Below are positions 18,838 through 28,115 of a stretch of DNA of 64,000 nt, in pieces. Source of the stretch: Chitinophaga filiformis (lineage in GTDB: Bacteria > Bacteroidota > Bacteroidia > Chitinophagales > Chitinophagaceae); NCBI RefSeq assembly GCF_021646545.1, contig NZ_JAKIRP010000017.1, forward strand, positions 1 through 64,000, written 5' to 3'. The notes below the pieces were generated by a model, which ran no database searches, was not told the origin of the DNA, and saw only the letters and a list, made by a program, of their open reading frames with translations. Made by a program: the position numbers and the translations under genes. Each line of letters opens with the position of its first letter. Position 1 is the stretch's first letter.

Positions 18838-19083
18838 ATGTTGAATGATAGGAATAGCCCATTCAATATGTGTATGATAGATTTTTATTTATTTAAGGAC
18901 AGGGACAATGAACAGTCATCCGACACCGGTAAAGAAGAGGAAATAGTACATACCGGGTCGGGAGGAGCATTTGATGAGACAGAGTCGGCCACTGACGAAG
19001 CAGAGTGGGAATTAAGTGATGAGCAGTTGGATGAGCGCCTGGAGAATCCCGCGGAAACCTCTAAAAAGCCTCCCGCTTACTAG
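18838..19083 (+). CDS. Small acidic hypothetical protein
   Basis: An 81-residue frame follows the receiver-kinase by 37 bases on the same strand. It is strongly acidic and low in complexity (EEEIV, ESATDEAEWELSDEQLDERLE) and has no membrane segment or Cys-rich motif. Starts at 18838, 18871 and 18877 are possible and none has a clear ribosome site. Position and acidic bias favour a real operon member, but the sequence matches no family I know. Confidence 0.45.
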   Translation: MLNDRNSPFNMCMIDFYLFKDRDNEQSSDTGKEEEIVHTGSGGAFDETESATDEAEWELSDEQLDERLENPAETSKKPPAY

Positions 19084-19128
19084 GATCAGTAAAAAAAGAT
19101 ATACCGTTTACGGCAGGACAAAAAAGGA

Positions 19129-19166
19129 TAAAAAAAACCGGCACTAAAGGAATAAAGTACCGGTAT
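19129..19166 (-). terminator. Terminator of the FecR-sigma operon
   Basis: Read on the minus strand, ACCGGTACT pairs with AGTGCCGGT (one mismatch) around a loop of about 10 nt, followed by eight T. It lies about 65 bases past the FecR stop. The plus strand has only a poor T run. Confidence 0.75.
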
Positions 19167-19231
19167 TTCATTTTGCATTGTTCGTAAACGAAGATAATAG
19201 TATTCGCCAGCAGCCTTATGGCCATGCGCTA

Positions 19232-20377
19232 CTATTTAATATGTATAGTATCATTTTTATAGTAATAGTCTGCACCACGGATTATCTTCAGCATCTCCAG
19301 GAAGGCTTCAATCCCTTCCGGCCTTTTGATCAGCATCGTAAATGTTCGATCGGCTACAGCAGGATGGTCTGTTATGATCTTTACGTCATACCATCTTTCC
19401 AGTATAGGTATTATCTCACTAAGCGGTGTTTCCCTGAAGTCATATTTTCCTTCCAGCCATGAAAGTACGTCGTTTTTGTCAAATTGACGCGTATTGATGC
19501 CATTTTGAGTAGTATATTCTGCCTGGAACCCTGGTTGAAGTACTACTTCCTGTTTGCCGGCGAGCACTTTCACGGCGCCCTGGATCAGGGAAACGGCGGC
19601 TTTGCCCGGATTATATGTGTTAACATTGAATGCTGTGCCCAATACCTGTATGGTGGTCTCGCCTGTGTGCACGATAAAGGGTTGGCCTGCTGCTGCGGCT
19701 ACTTTTATATAGGCTTCCCCGGTAAGGGATATTTCCCGGGAGTTACCTGCAAACCCAAAAGGGAACTGCAGGGTACTACCGGCGTTCATCCGGATTTCTG
19801 TACCGTCAGAGAGTCTTATGGAGTATTCTTTACCGTGGGGGACTATCAGTTTATTCAGTCCGCTGTTTTTCCTGTCTGCTACGAACGTGAGTGTGTTCCT
19901 GCTATTATTAAGCGTAACCTGTCCATCGGCTGTTTTTTGATCTTGTTCGCCGCCGGAGAGGTCGATAATCTGGCCATTCTGCAGTTCAAGATAAACACTT
20001 TTGTCGGGAATGTTCTTATGAACGGCCGTAAGGACTTTAGAGGAATGGTTGGTTTTTGTGATGGTATATATAAATATACCTGCGCCTGTAAGGGCGGCTG
20101 CTGCGGCTGTGATCCATTTCCCGGTATGGAAAGTGCGCCGTGGTTGCGGAGAAAACACCCTGTCTTTTACGCCGGCCATGATATCGTCAGCGGAGATACT
20201 CTCAAAATCTGCCCTGCGCTTTGCATGCAGGAGGTAATATTCCTGGACGTGTTTCCAGGCCATGTTTACCTCCGGATCACTCTCAATTAATGCGTCGATT
20301 TGCTCCTGCTGGTCCTTACTCAGACCGCCTGTCAGCTTAAGCATTAATAACTCATGTATGTCGGATCTACTCTCCAT
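19232..20377 (-). CDS. FecR-type anti-sigma factor
   Basis: The 381-residue protein has a cytoplasmic N-terminal region (about 1-85), one membrane segment (about 88-106) and a periplasmic FecR domain with the typical LIVPHGKEYSIRLSDGTEI, GEAYIKV and VLGTAFNVN blocks. A DUF4974 domain at the C-terminus (from about 310) resembles the secretin/STN fold. FecR proteins sense an outer-membrane TonB transporter and control the partner ECF sigma factor. The partner sigma gene lies 42 bases upstream and a SusC with STN domain diverges from it, giving the complete trans-envelope set. Confidence 0.93.
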   Translation of the reverse strand: MESRSDIHELLMLKLTGGLSKDQQEQIDALIESDPEVNMAWKHVQEYYLLHAKRRADFESISADDIMAGVKDRVFSPQPRRTFHTGKWITAAAAALTGAGIFIYTITKTNHSSKVLTAVHKNIPDKSVYLELQNGQIIDLSGGEQDQKTADGQVTLNNSRNTLTFVADRKNSGLNKLIVPHGKEYSIRLSDGTEIRMNAGSTLQFPFGFAGNSREISLTGEAYIKVAAAAGQPFIVHTGETTIQVLGTAFNVNTYNPGKAAVSLIQGAVKVLAGKQEVVLQPGFQAEYTTQNGINTRQFDKNDVLSWLEGKYDFRETPLSEIIPILERWYDVKIITDHPAVADRTFTMLIKRPEGIEAFLEMLKIIRGADYYYKNDTIHIK

Positions 20378-20419
20378 GTACTTCTCATTGTGACAATACC
20401 AGTATAAAAGCTTTAGTGC

Positions 20420-20953
20420 TTACAGGATCTTTTTCAGTTTCTCCTGTAGTTTTTTACAGGCAGTATAAATGTGGACATTGACGGTATTGATGGAGAGGCC
20501 CATGTCGAGGGCTACTTCCTTTCTCTTTTTACCTTCAATAAAAACCTGAGTAAAGATGTTGGACGATTGCAGGGGAAGCGTTTTGATGGCAGCGGAGATG
20601 GTGCGTTTCAACTCCTCGTTCTCAATACTGGTTTCCGCTTTGGTAGCAGCATCCTGGCAGAACGACCATGCATCTTTTTTACCTTCTTCCGTATCCTTCG
20701 TTTTTATAAAGCGGTAGCATTTATAACGAAGGGATTGAAACAGGTAGGACCGTACATTGGTCTGTACATTCGACAGGGAGCGCTTTTCCCATATTTCTAT
20801 GATCAGCTCCTGAACAATGTCTTTGGCGTCCTGGCTATCTTTCAACAGCCGGTAGGCTTCTGCCCAAAGCGCCTTTGCATGGTTCTGAAATATATTTTCG
20901 TATGTAACATTATCGTCTGCAAGAGGCAGATCGTTAGTATTCGCATGACGCAT
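20420..20953 (-). CDS. ECF RNA polymerase sigma factor (FecI/SigK-like)
   Basis: The 177-residue protein has sigma region 2 (YRLLKDSQDAKDIVQELIIEIW, about 35-57) and region 4 with a helix-turn-helix (RKEVALDMGLSINTVNVHIY, about 145-165). No anti-sigma domain is fused. It pairs with the FecR protein downstream and probably drives the divergent susC operon. Confidence 0.93.
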   Translation of the reverse strand: MRHANTNDLPLADDNVTYENIFQNHAKALWAEAYRLLKDSQDAKDIVQELIIEIWEKRSLSNVQTNVRSYLFQSLRYKCYRFIKTKDTEEGKKDAWSFCQDAATKAETSIENEELKRTISAAIKTLPLQSSNIFTQVFIEGKKRKEVALDMGLSINTVNVHIYTACKKLQEKLKKIL

Positions 20954-21395
20954 TATATAAACCCTTTACTATTTACGAATGTTATGCTAATCCCCCGGTA
21001 ACAGATACAGTTTGTTTTTTTATTAAGAAAGTGGGGCGAAAGTACTAAAGACATAAATGTTATATTGAAATTAACTTTTGGGTACTCATGTTAACGATTT
21101 GTGAATGTGTCTTTAAGATAAGTACGTAAACAATGCTACAGTGTTGTAAATGCTTGTCTTTTAGGTCCTTGCGTGTGCGTTAGATTCGTGGATGTCCTTT
21201 ATTGAGATTGTTATGGCACTGAGTACATATACGCTAAAAATAAAGCACCGGTTTTCTCATGTTCAAAAAAAGCTTTCCAGCCCGCTAAAGCTTTTTTGGA
21301 TAAGATGTCACTGTAGAGTTATAATCTTATACGTTAGTCAGTTTTCAGGCATTGTGCAATTGTAGTAAACGTTTTATTGACCACTATAATTACTG
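20954..21395. other. Divergent regulatory region of sigma/FecR and susCD
   Basis: These 442 AT-rich bases separate the ECF sigma gene from susC. I find no TAnnTTTG promoter in front of susC, as expected if it depends on the ECF sigma. A weak minus-strand match TACTTTCG lies at 21044-21037. A perfect AT-flanked stem-loop is at 21264-21298. No ORF here is convincing. Confidence 0.5.
21264..21298. repeat. Perfect stem-loop upstream of susC
   Basis: CAAAAAAAGCTTT and AAAGCTTTTTTG form an inverted repeat around a CCAGCCCGCT loop. T runs flank it on both strands, so it could be a bidirectional terminator, although no gene is known to end here. It may also be a structured leader of susC or the end of a short transcript. 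Confidence 0.55.
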
Positions 21396-24300
21396 ATGAT
21401 GATGTCTTACCGTTGTCGGGACCATAAAAGGTATGGTCTCTGGGTCGTTGTTTTGCTCGTTTTTCCTTATACTGTTTCCCCTGTCCGGGCCCAGGACAAA
21501 AGCATTCAGCGAAAAATATCCCTGCAATATGAGAACATCAGCCTTGCTGATCTCTTCAATATCATAAGCCGCGAAACAGGATATACTTTCTTCTACAATA
21601 ATCAAACTGTTAATGACCGTATCAAAGTAACTGTGCATGAAAGTAATGCGCCACTGACACAGGTGTTAGAGAAACTGCTGCTCTCCAGGGGGTATGACTG
21701 GGAAGTGCGTATGAACAGGATCGGTATTTTCAAAAAAGAAAAAACAACCGGTAAAGAAGTGCCTGCAAAGAAAAAGGAAGAGCTGATCATCCGCGGCGTT
21801 GTTACCATGTCGGATGGTACACCACTGGAAGGTGCTACTATAAATATATCAGGTATCGGTAAAGGAGGAACAAGCACCAATGAGAAAGGCGCCTTTTTCC
21901 TGAGTAATGCAGACGCTGATAGTATTGTCAGGATCAGTTATACCGGTTTTAAAACGCAGGAGATCAGGATAAAATCTGCTGCTGTGCTTCGTGTGGTGTT
22001 AGAGCCGGTGATCACCGATCTGGCTGTAGTGGCGGTGAGAAGTAATGGTTATCAGAAGATACCTGCTGAACGAGCAACAGGTTCTTTCGTGCAGGTGAAT
22101 AATCAGTTATTGAATCGTCGGGTAGGACCCACTATACTTGAACGGCTGGAGGGTGTTGCCAGCGGCGTGTTATTCCCCAATAAAAATATTCCGCCTTATT
22201 CCAATGAAGCCTACATTTCCATACGCGGAAGAAGTACTATCCATGCAAATGCGCAGCCCTTAATAGTAGTAGATAATTTTCCTTTCGCCGGCGACATCAA
22301 TCTGCTGAACCCTAATGATGTTGAAAACGTCACGATACTCAAAGATGCAGCTGCGGCCTCTATCTGGGGCGCTTTTTCGGGTAACGGTGTTATTGTTATA
22401 ACTACCAAAAAAGGGAAACTGCATCAACCATTAAAGGTAGAAGCAAATACCAATATTACGATAGGCGCCAAACCGGATCTTTTTTACAATCCTGCCTTTC
22501 TTGGATCCAGTGAATTTATTGATATAGAAAAGTATTTGTTTGACAAAGGATTTTATGATGCTGATCTTTCTAACGATTTCAGCTATCCGGTTATATCTCC
22601 TGTTGTCGAATTGCTGGATAAAAAGAGAAGTGGGTTGATTAGTGTATCTGAAGCAGATAAAGCAATTGATCAGTTAAGGAAGAATGATATCAGGAAGGAC
22701 TATGAGAAATATTTTTACAGGAATAGTGTCAGTCAGCAATATGCGGTGAATGTGAGTAGTGGTGGGGATAAGTCGGCCTATCTGCTGTCAGTAGGATATG
22801 ACAGGATATTGAACAATAAGGTGACAGATGCATCCAGCCGGTTTACGATTAACAATTACGGCGTATTTCGGTTATGGGATAGAGTGGAGTTGTCTTCAGG
22901 GGTTTCATTTGTATTGAATAAGGCAAATGCGGATGTCGGTCTTCTTGCGCTTGCTCCCGGAGGAGGGAAGAGCGTTTATTATCCATATGCACAACTGGCA
23001 GATGGTAATGGTAATGCATTACCATTGCCTAAAGATTACCGGTATAGTTTTATCAGTCAGTTGAAAGGAGACGGGTTATTGGATTGGACGTACAAGCCGC
23101 TTGATGAATTGAAGGCTATTGATAATGTAGAAAGAAGATACCATATCAGGTTGAGTCCAGGTATGAAAATAGATATCATCAAAGGATTGAATGCAGAGAT
23201 AAGATATCAGTTTGAGAAGCAGATCGGGAAGGCGGAAAACTATAATAGTATTAAGACATATTATACACGAAACCTGATCAATCTGTTCACACAGGTGGAG
23301 GCAAATGGTGTAACGCATCCCATACCTATGGGAGGTATCCTTGAGGAAAGCAACAGTGAGCTTACCAGCAATAACTACAGGGCACAACTAAATTTCAACA
23401 GGACCTTTTCGGGAAGACATAATATTGCTGCTGTTGCAGGTTTTGAACAAAGAGAAACGGTTACGAAGGGCAGCAGTCATATTTATTATGGATACAACGA
23501 AGAGAATCTTGCGTACAATAATCAGATTGATTTCACTAGATATTATGACGCTTATCAATACCTTGGTACTGCGGGATATATTACCAATGGCGGCTTAGTG
23601 ACTCGCTATAACAATGAGTTCATTTCTTATTTTGGTAATGCAGCTTACACTTTGAATGAAAAATATATTGTCTCTGCCAGTATGCGTCTTGATCAGAGCA
23701 ATATCTGGGGTATAAATACTAACCAGAAAGGAGTGCCTTTATGGTCAGCAGGGCTGGGATGGGATATCAGTAAAGAATCATTCTATAAACCTGGCTGGTT
23801 GCCATATCTGAAGCTAAGAGCAACATATGGATACAACGGGAATCTTGATCCGGGCCTTTTTGGGAAGTTAGCGATCAGATATGAGTCTTTAAATATAGTG
23901 GGATTACCGGCTGCAAGTATCGTTAATCTTCCTAACCCAGGACTGAGATGGGAAAAGATTGGAACACTCAATGTAGGAGCGGATTTTGAAACGACGAATA
24001 AGATATTAGGGGGCAGTATTGAATATTATCAAAAGAAGGGGGTCGACCTGATAGGAGAACGGACTGTTGCAATGCAAACCGGAACGATGGTGTTTAAAGG
24101 GAATTTTGCTGATATGACGGGAGGAGGGGTAGATGTCAGCCTTATTTCCTATAATATAAACAGGAAGATTAGTTGGACGACAGATTTTTTGTTTAGTTAT
24201 AACTGGGATAAAATAACAAGGTATAGTTATTTTAATGGGATAGGAAGCAGGGTTTGGGGGGGAGATGGTACTACCTCTGCCTTATTCCCGTTTGTCGGCA

Positions 24301-24938
24301 AGCCCGTTTATGGTGTTTACAGTTATAAGTGGGCGGGATTAGATCCTGAAAATGGAGATCCGCAAGGTTACCTGGCAGGAAAGGTTAGCAAAGATTACAA
24401 TGCTATAATAAGTGGTGAGGATGAAAATGCTATTATTTATCACGGGCCTGCACGGCCAACCACATTTGGCGCATTACGCAATACTTTTTCCTACAAGCAT
24501 ATTAGCTTGTCGGTCAACCTCGCGTATAAACTGGGATATTATTTCAGACGATCTTCGATCATATACAGCAGTTTGTTTAACAACTGGTTGGGAATGCATA
24601 AAGACTACTTATCCCGTTGGCAACAGCCAGGAGATGAAGTGCACAAAAATGTGCCTTCGCTGAGTTATCCGGCAGATCCTAATAGAGATTACTTCTATCA
24701 ATATTCAAGTGTGCTTGTTGAAAGAGGAGATCATATACGTTTGCAGGATCTGAGAATCGCTTATTCATTCGCTCCGTCATTGCTGAGTAAGACCGGTGTT
24801 AAAGATATACAGTTATACTTTTATGCCAACAATATTGGTATTATCTGGAAAGCAAATAAGGTGGGATTGGACCCTGATTATGTACTGGGGTATCCTGCAC
24901 CGAGGACCTTTTCCCTGGGATGTAGTGCAAAGTTCTAA
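21396..24938 (+). CDS. SusC/RagA-family TonB-dependent transporter with STN domain
   Basis: The 1180-residue protein has a signal peptide (about residues 1-32, ending VRAQD), an STN signalling domain (about 38-108), a carboxypeptidase-D-like beta-sandwich (about 125-205), a plug with the SusC-type ISIRGRSTIHAN and GNGVIVITTKKG blocks, and a beta-barrel. It should import a large ligand across the outer membrane with its SusD partner, and signal through STN to FecR and the sigma factor. SusD starts 17 bases after its stop. The ligand is not evident; no glycosidase lies in this operon. Confidence 0.95.
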   Translation: MMMSYRCRDHKRYGLWVVVLLVFPYTVSPVRAQDKSIQRKISLQYENISLADLFNIISRETGYTFFYNNQTVNDRIKVTVHESNAPLTQVLEKLLLSRGYDWEVRMNRIGIFKKEKTTGKEVPAKKKEELIIRGVVTMSDGTPLEGATINISGIGKGGTSTNEKGAFFLSNADADSIVRISYTGFKTQEIRIKSAAVLRVVLEPVITDLAVVAVRSNGYQKIPAERATGSFVQVNNQLLNRRVGPTILERLEGVASGVLFPNKNIPPYSNEAYISIRGRSTIHANAQPLIVVDNFPFAGDINLLNPNDVENVTILKDAAAASIWGAFSGNGVIVITTKKGKLHQPLKVEANTNITIGAKPDLFYNPAFLGSSEFIDIEKYLFDKGFYDADLSNDFSYPVISPVVELLDKKRSGLISVSEADKAIDQLRKNDIRKDYEKYFYRNSVSQQYAVNVSSGGDKSAYLLSVGYDRILNNKVTDASSRFTINNYGVFRLWDRVELSSGVSFVLNKANADVGLLALAPGGGKSVYYPYAQLADGNGNALPLPKDYRYSFISQLKGDGLLDWTYKPLDELKAIDNVERRYHIRLSPGMKIDIIKGLNAEIRYQFEKQIGKAENYNSIKTYYTRNLINLFTQVEANGVTHPIPMGGILEESNSELTSNNYRAQLNFNRTFSGRHNIAAVAGFEQRETVTKGSSHIYYGYNEENLAYNNQIDFTRYYDAYQYLGTAGYITNGGLVTRYNNEFISYFGNAAYTLNEKYIVSASMRLDQSNIWGINTNQKGVPLWSAGLGWDISKESFYKPGWLPYLKLRATYGYNGNLDPGLFGKLAIRYESLNIVGLPAASIVNLPNPGLRWEKIGTLNVGADFETTNKILGGSIEYYQKKGVDLIGERTVAMQTGTMVFKGNFADMTGGGVDVSLISYNINRKISWTTDFLFSYNWDKITRYSYFNGIGSRVWGGDGTTSALFPFVGKPVYGVYSYKWAGLDPENGDPQGYLAGKVSKDYNAIISGEDENAIIYHGPARPTTFGALRNTFSYKHISLSVNLAYKLGYYFRRSSIIYSSLFNNWLGMHKDYLSRWQQPGDEVHKNVPSLSYPADPNRDYFYQYSSVLVERGDHIRLQDLRIAYSFAPSLLSKTGVKDIQLYFYANNIGIIWKANKVGLDPDYVLGYPAPRTFSLGCSAKF

Positions 24939-24955
24939 TCGTTAATGAGTTTAAT

Positions 24956-26311
24956 ATGATGAAGCGCGTATTTTTTTTGGCTCTTATCATTTTCTTATCT
25001 GCCTGTACGGAAAAGTTGGATATTAAGCCGGACCAGTCATTGAATGTTCCGGAAACAGTGGCTGATTTTCAGGCCATGCTGGACAATGTAGAAGTAATTA
25101 ATGGTTTCATTCCCTCTTATGGAGAGGCAGGGAGCGATAACTATTACATCACGGATACCCGTTATAATGGGCTGGCAGCAAATAGTGACCGAAATACCTA
25201 TATATGGGCCAAGGATATTTTTCCGGTGAATTATGTCGCGGCAGACTGGGTTTACGGTTATGTAAGAGTGAACTATTGCAATCTTGTACTGGAGGGACTT
25301 GAGCATGTTAGTACTGGTATAGGTGCTGCTGCCTATAACAATGTAAAAGGTTCCGCCTTGTTTTTCCGGGCTTTCTCTTTTTATACACTGGCCGGAGAAT
25401 TTTGCAAGCCATATGACAGCACTGCCGCAGCTACCGATCCAGGTATCCCCTTAAGAACGAAATCGGACGTGCAGATCATTTATCAGCGGGCCAGTGTAAA
25501 GGCAACCTATGAACAAGTGCTAGCAGATCTTGCTATGGCAGCAGAACTGTTACCGGATATAGCTACAGTTAAAACCCGTCCATCCAAAGCTGCGGTTTAC
25601 GGTTTGCTGGCGAGGATCCATATCAGTTTGAAAAATTATCAGGAGGCGCTCGAGTATGCAAACCTGTCATTGGCAATTTATCATAAATTACTCGACTATA
25701 ACACCATAGATCCTGGTAGTAGTTTGCCTTTTGATATGTTCAACGATGACGTATTATTCTTCGCGAAACTTACTCCTACCAGTTTGTTGCGGATGAGCAG
25801 CGCGATCGTTGATTCAATGTTGTATAAACAGTATCAGGATAATGATCTCAGAAAATCAATTTTTTTCAGAGATGGACCGGGAGGGATAAAATTGTTTAAA
25901 GGGACTTATAGCGGGAATAGCCTGTTTCATTTTGGAGGGATAGGGGTTGATGAGATGTACATTAACCGGGCGGAATGTTACGTCAGACTGGGAGATGTTG
26001 CACATGCTATGGAAGACTTGAATACCCTGTTAAGGACACGATGGAAGTCGGGTACCTATACAGATATGACAGCGGTAGACGCAGATGATGCATTGGAAAA
26101 GATATTAACAGAAAGAAGAAAGGAGCTCTTATTCAGAGGGCTTCGCTGGGTTGACCTGCGGCGGTTGAATAAGGATCCCCGTTTTGCTAAAACGCTTACG
26201 AGGATGGTTAAAGGCTCTGTATATCAATTGCCACCCAATGACGTACGTTATGTATATCCGATTCCTGAAGATGAAGTAAGGCTTAGTGGTATTGAACAGA
26301 ATGCCAGATAA
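24956..26311 (+). CDS. SusD/RagB-family outer-membrane lipoprotein
   Basis: The 451-residue protein has a lipoprotein signal with LSACTE (Cys about 17), then the SusD-like N-terminal region (LDIKPDQS, ETVADFQAMLDN) and TPR-type helices with AAVYGLLARIHISLKNYQEAL. The C-terminal RagB/SusD domain contains ERRKELLFRGLRWVDLRRLN. It caps the SusC barrel and binds ligand at the cell surface. It is slightly shorter than glycan-binding SusD proteins, consistent with the small SusD type often found beside thioredoxin-like genes in Chitinophaga. Confidence 0.93.
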   Translation: MMKRVFFLALIIFLSACTEKLDIKPDQSLNVPETVADFQAMLDNVEVINGFIPSYGEAGSDNYYITDTRYNGLAANSDRNTYIWAKDIFPVNYVAADWVYGYVRVNYCNLVLEGLEHVSTGIGAAAYNNVKGSALFFRAFSFYTLAGEFCKPYDSTAAATDPGIPLRTKSDVQIIYQRASVKATYEQVLADLAMAAELLPDIATVKTRPSKAAVYGLLARIHISLKNYQEALEYANLSLAIYHKLLDYNTIDPGSSLPFDMFNDDVLFFAKLTPTSLLRMSSAIVDSMLYKQYQDNDLRKSIFFRDGPGGIKLFKGTYSGNSLFHFGGIGVDEMYINRAECYVRLGDVAHAMEDLNTLLRTRWKSGTYTDMTAVDADDALEKILTERRKELLFRGLRWVDLRRLNKDPRFAKTLTRMVKGSVYQLPPNDVRYVYPIPEDEVRLSGIEQNAR

Positions 26312-26318
26312 GAGAGAG

Positions 26319-27704
26319 ATGCTTAAATATTTATTATTAGTGATTGTCAATGTATGGTGTTTGCCACTATCGGCTCAGGAAAAGGAGCCTTTTTACGGTT
26401 ATACAACGATACGCACACCTCTGAGTATCGGTGCAATTGTCCCCGATTATAAACTGCAGCAGGTACTGAATTATAAGAAAACGGAAATCAGTCTGTCAGC
26501 ATTCAGTGGTAAGGCCTTATTGATTGATTTTTGGGCTGCATTTTGCCAACCTTGCCTCGCACAGTTTCCAAAAATACAACGTATACAGGAAAAATATAAA
26601 GAGGAGCTTCAGGTAATCACCGTTACAAGTGACAGTCTGCAAAAGGTTATTGATTTGTTTGAAAATATCCGGTATCAGGGTTTTAACTTATTGACTGTTG
26701 CCAGGGGGGCTGAGTGCAAGACGAATGATAGTTTGTTTTTTGCATTTCCGCATAAATATATTCCACATTATGTCTGGATCGATAAAAACAGAATAGTAAG
26801 GGCTGTTACAGGTCAGGATGCGTTGAACGATGACAATATTGCTTTGTTGACCAGCGGTAGATCACTGGCTGCTATAAATAAAGAAGTGAACATTGTGCCG
26901 GCTGAACATCCCGCCATGTATATTTATCAGGAGGCCGATATTGCTGAGAAAATGATGTTGAACGATTCTATAAAAGGATTGATTGGATATTCCATGTTAA
27001 GCGGTTATAACAGGAAGTATCCCTCCAGTTCAGCAATAGACTATACCGGCATCTATGCAGAGAGAAGAATACGTACATGGAATCTGCCATTGGGTACAAT
27101 GGTGCGGCTGGCATATGGAAAAATGGGCAAGGAAATATGGGAACAGGAATTAACACCCGCCCCCAGAGTTTTTTTTAATATCAGAGATACGGTTCTTTTA
27201 CATAAACTGATGGTGGACTTTAAACAGGCACCTGACACAACTGATGATATGTATTGTTACGACCTGATTACTGCGGGAAAGGGCAGGAGGCAGTTGATGG
27301 AAAGGATGAAAGAAGATCTTTACAGATATTTTGGCGTCAGGGGGAAATTCGTTCAACGAAAGGTATGGTGTTACATTCTTTCTTTGGTGGATAGCAGCCA
27401 GCTCAGAACAAAAGGAGGAGGCCCTTATGTGAGTGGAAATATGTACTATTTAAAGTTACAGAATGCGGATTTTTCTTTGTTGGCTGAACATATCAGGGCC
27501 TATAATGAGGGAAGTAAGACAACGCGCTATAAAGGACTGGAGTCTGGTATCATAGTGGACGAAACTAATTTTTCGGCCAGGGTAGATGTGAATATAAATG
27601 CCAGAATGAACGATATTTCTTCGCTGAGGATGGAATTGAGTAAATATGGACTTGCGCTCCTGGAAGGAGAGCGATCGATAGAAGTTTTGTTGTTGGAGGA
27701 TTAA
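26319..27704 (+). CDS. TlpA-type thioredoxin-fold protein with long C-terminal extension
   Basis: The ATG at 26319 follows the SusD stop by seven bases behind a GAGAGAG ribosome site; a GTG frame from 26286 would overlap susD and lose the signal. The 461-residue product has a signal peptide ending LSAQ, then a thioredoxin domain with the active site Cys76-Gln-Pro-Cys79 in DFWAAFCQPC. About 270 further residues (from about 195) have no match I recognise. TlpA/AhpC-like proteins perform thiol-disulfide exchange in the envelope. Co-transcription with SusCD suggests the imported ligand is a thiol-containing peptide or protein. Confidence 0.85.
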   Translation: MLKYLLLVIVNVWCLPLSAQEKEPFYGYTTIRTPLSIGAIVPDYKLQQVLNYKKTEISLSAFSGKALLIDFWAAFCQPCLAQFPKIQRIQEKYKEELQVITVTSDSLQKVIDLFENIRYQGFNLLTVARGAECKTNDSLFFAFPHKYIPHYVWIDKNRIVRAVTGQDALNDDNIALLTSGRSLAAINKEVNIVPAEHPAMYIYQEADIAEKMMLNDSIKGLIGYSMLSGYNRKYPSSSAIDYTGIYAERRIRTWNLPLGTMVRLAYGKMGKEIWEQELTPAPRVFFNIRDTVLLHKLMVDFKQAPDTTDDMYCYDLITAGKGRRQLMERMKEDLYRYFGVRGKFVQRKVWCYILSLVDSSQLRTKGGGPYVSGNMYYLKLQNADFSLLAEHIRAYNEGSKTTRYKGLESGIIVDETNFSARVDVNINARMNDISSLRMELSKYGLALLEGERSIEVLLLED

Positions 27705-27727
27705 TAATAAAAGCAGTACTGTTATCA

Positions 27728-28009
27728 CTATTGCATACCAAAGATCGTTACCATGGATGAAGTATTTCTCCTGATGATTACGTTGGCACCTGCCTGGGTT
27801 TGCGTCACATACTGACTTGAGCTTCCTGAAGCAATATAGCAACACTGCACTGCTGGGGAGTAGATGCATTCACCATTTATGTTTGCGCCTGTGGTGGTGG
27901 GTATTGTAGCACATTGGCTAATCGCAATCGCCTGCTCGTCAGTGGCAAATGCTGAGACAGCACTCAGCAATAAAACCACTAAAAGGTGGTTTGTTCTCAG
28001 ATGTTTCAT
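27728..28009 (-). CDS. Small Cys-containing secreted protein (DUF6520-like)
   Basis: The 93-residue precursor has a clear signal peptide (about 1-22, ending SAFA). The mature part of about 70 residues contains four Cys (SQC, GEC and the adjacent pair QCC). Size, signal and Cys spacing recall DUF6520 small secreted proteins of Bacteroidota, which often sit near MauE/DoxX redox proteins; the match is by eye. Its neighbours on the same strand are a propeller-like protein and a MauE protein, so disulfide formation is a likely part of its maturation. Function is unknown. Confidence 0.65.
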   Translation of the reverse strand: MKHLRTNHLLVVLLLSAVSAFATDEQAIAISQCATIPTTTGANINGECIYSPAVQCCYIASGSSSQYVTQTQAGANVIIRRNTSSMVTIFGMQ

Positions 28010-28115
28010 TTTTAGCTAGTATTTTATCTCACACGATGTTTCTTCCGTGTAGATTTCACGATGAATTGAATAAATTTTATCCATTCGGAAAAGCATCCAA
28101 TACCATTCGGCATGC

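Noticed and set aside
19484..20290. 268-residue plus-strand frame rich in Cys and Gly
   Set aside because: It is antisense to the FecR gene, which has clear domains; no signal peptide or known family.
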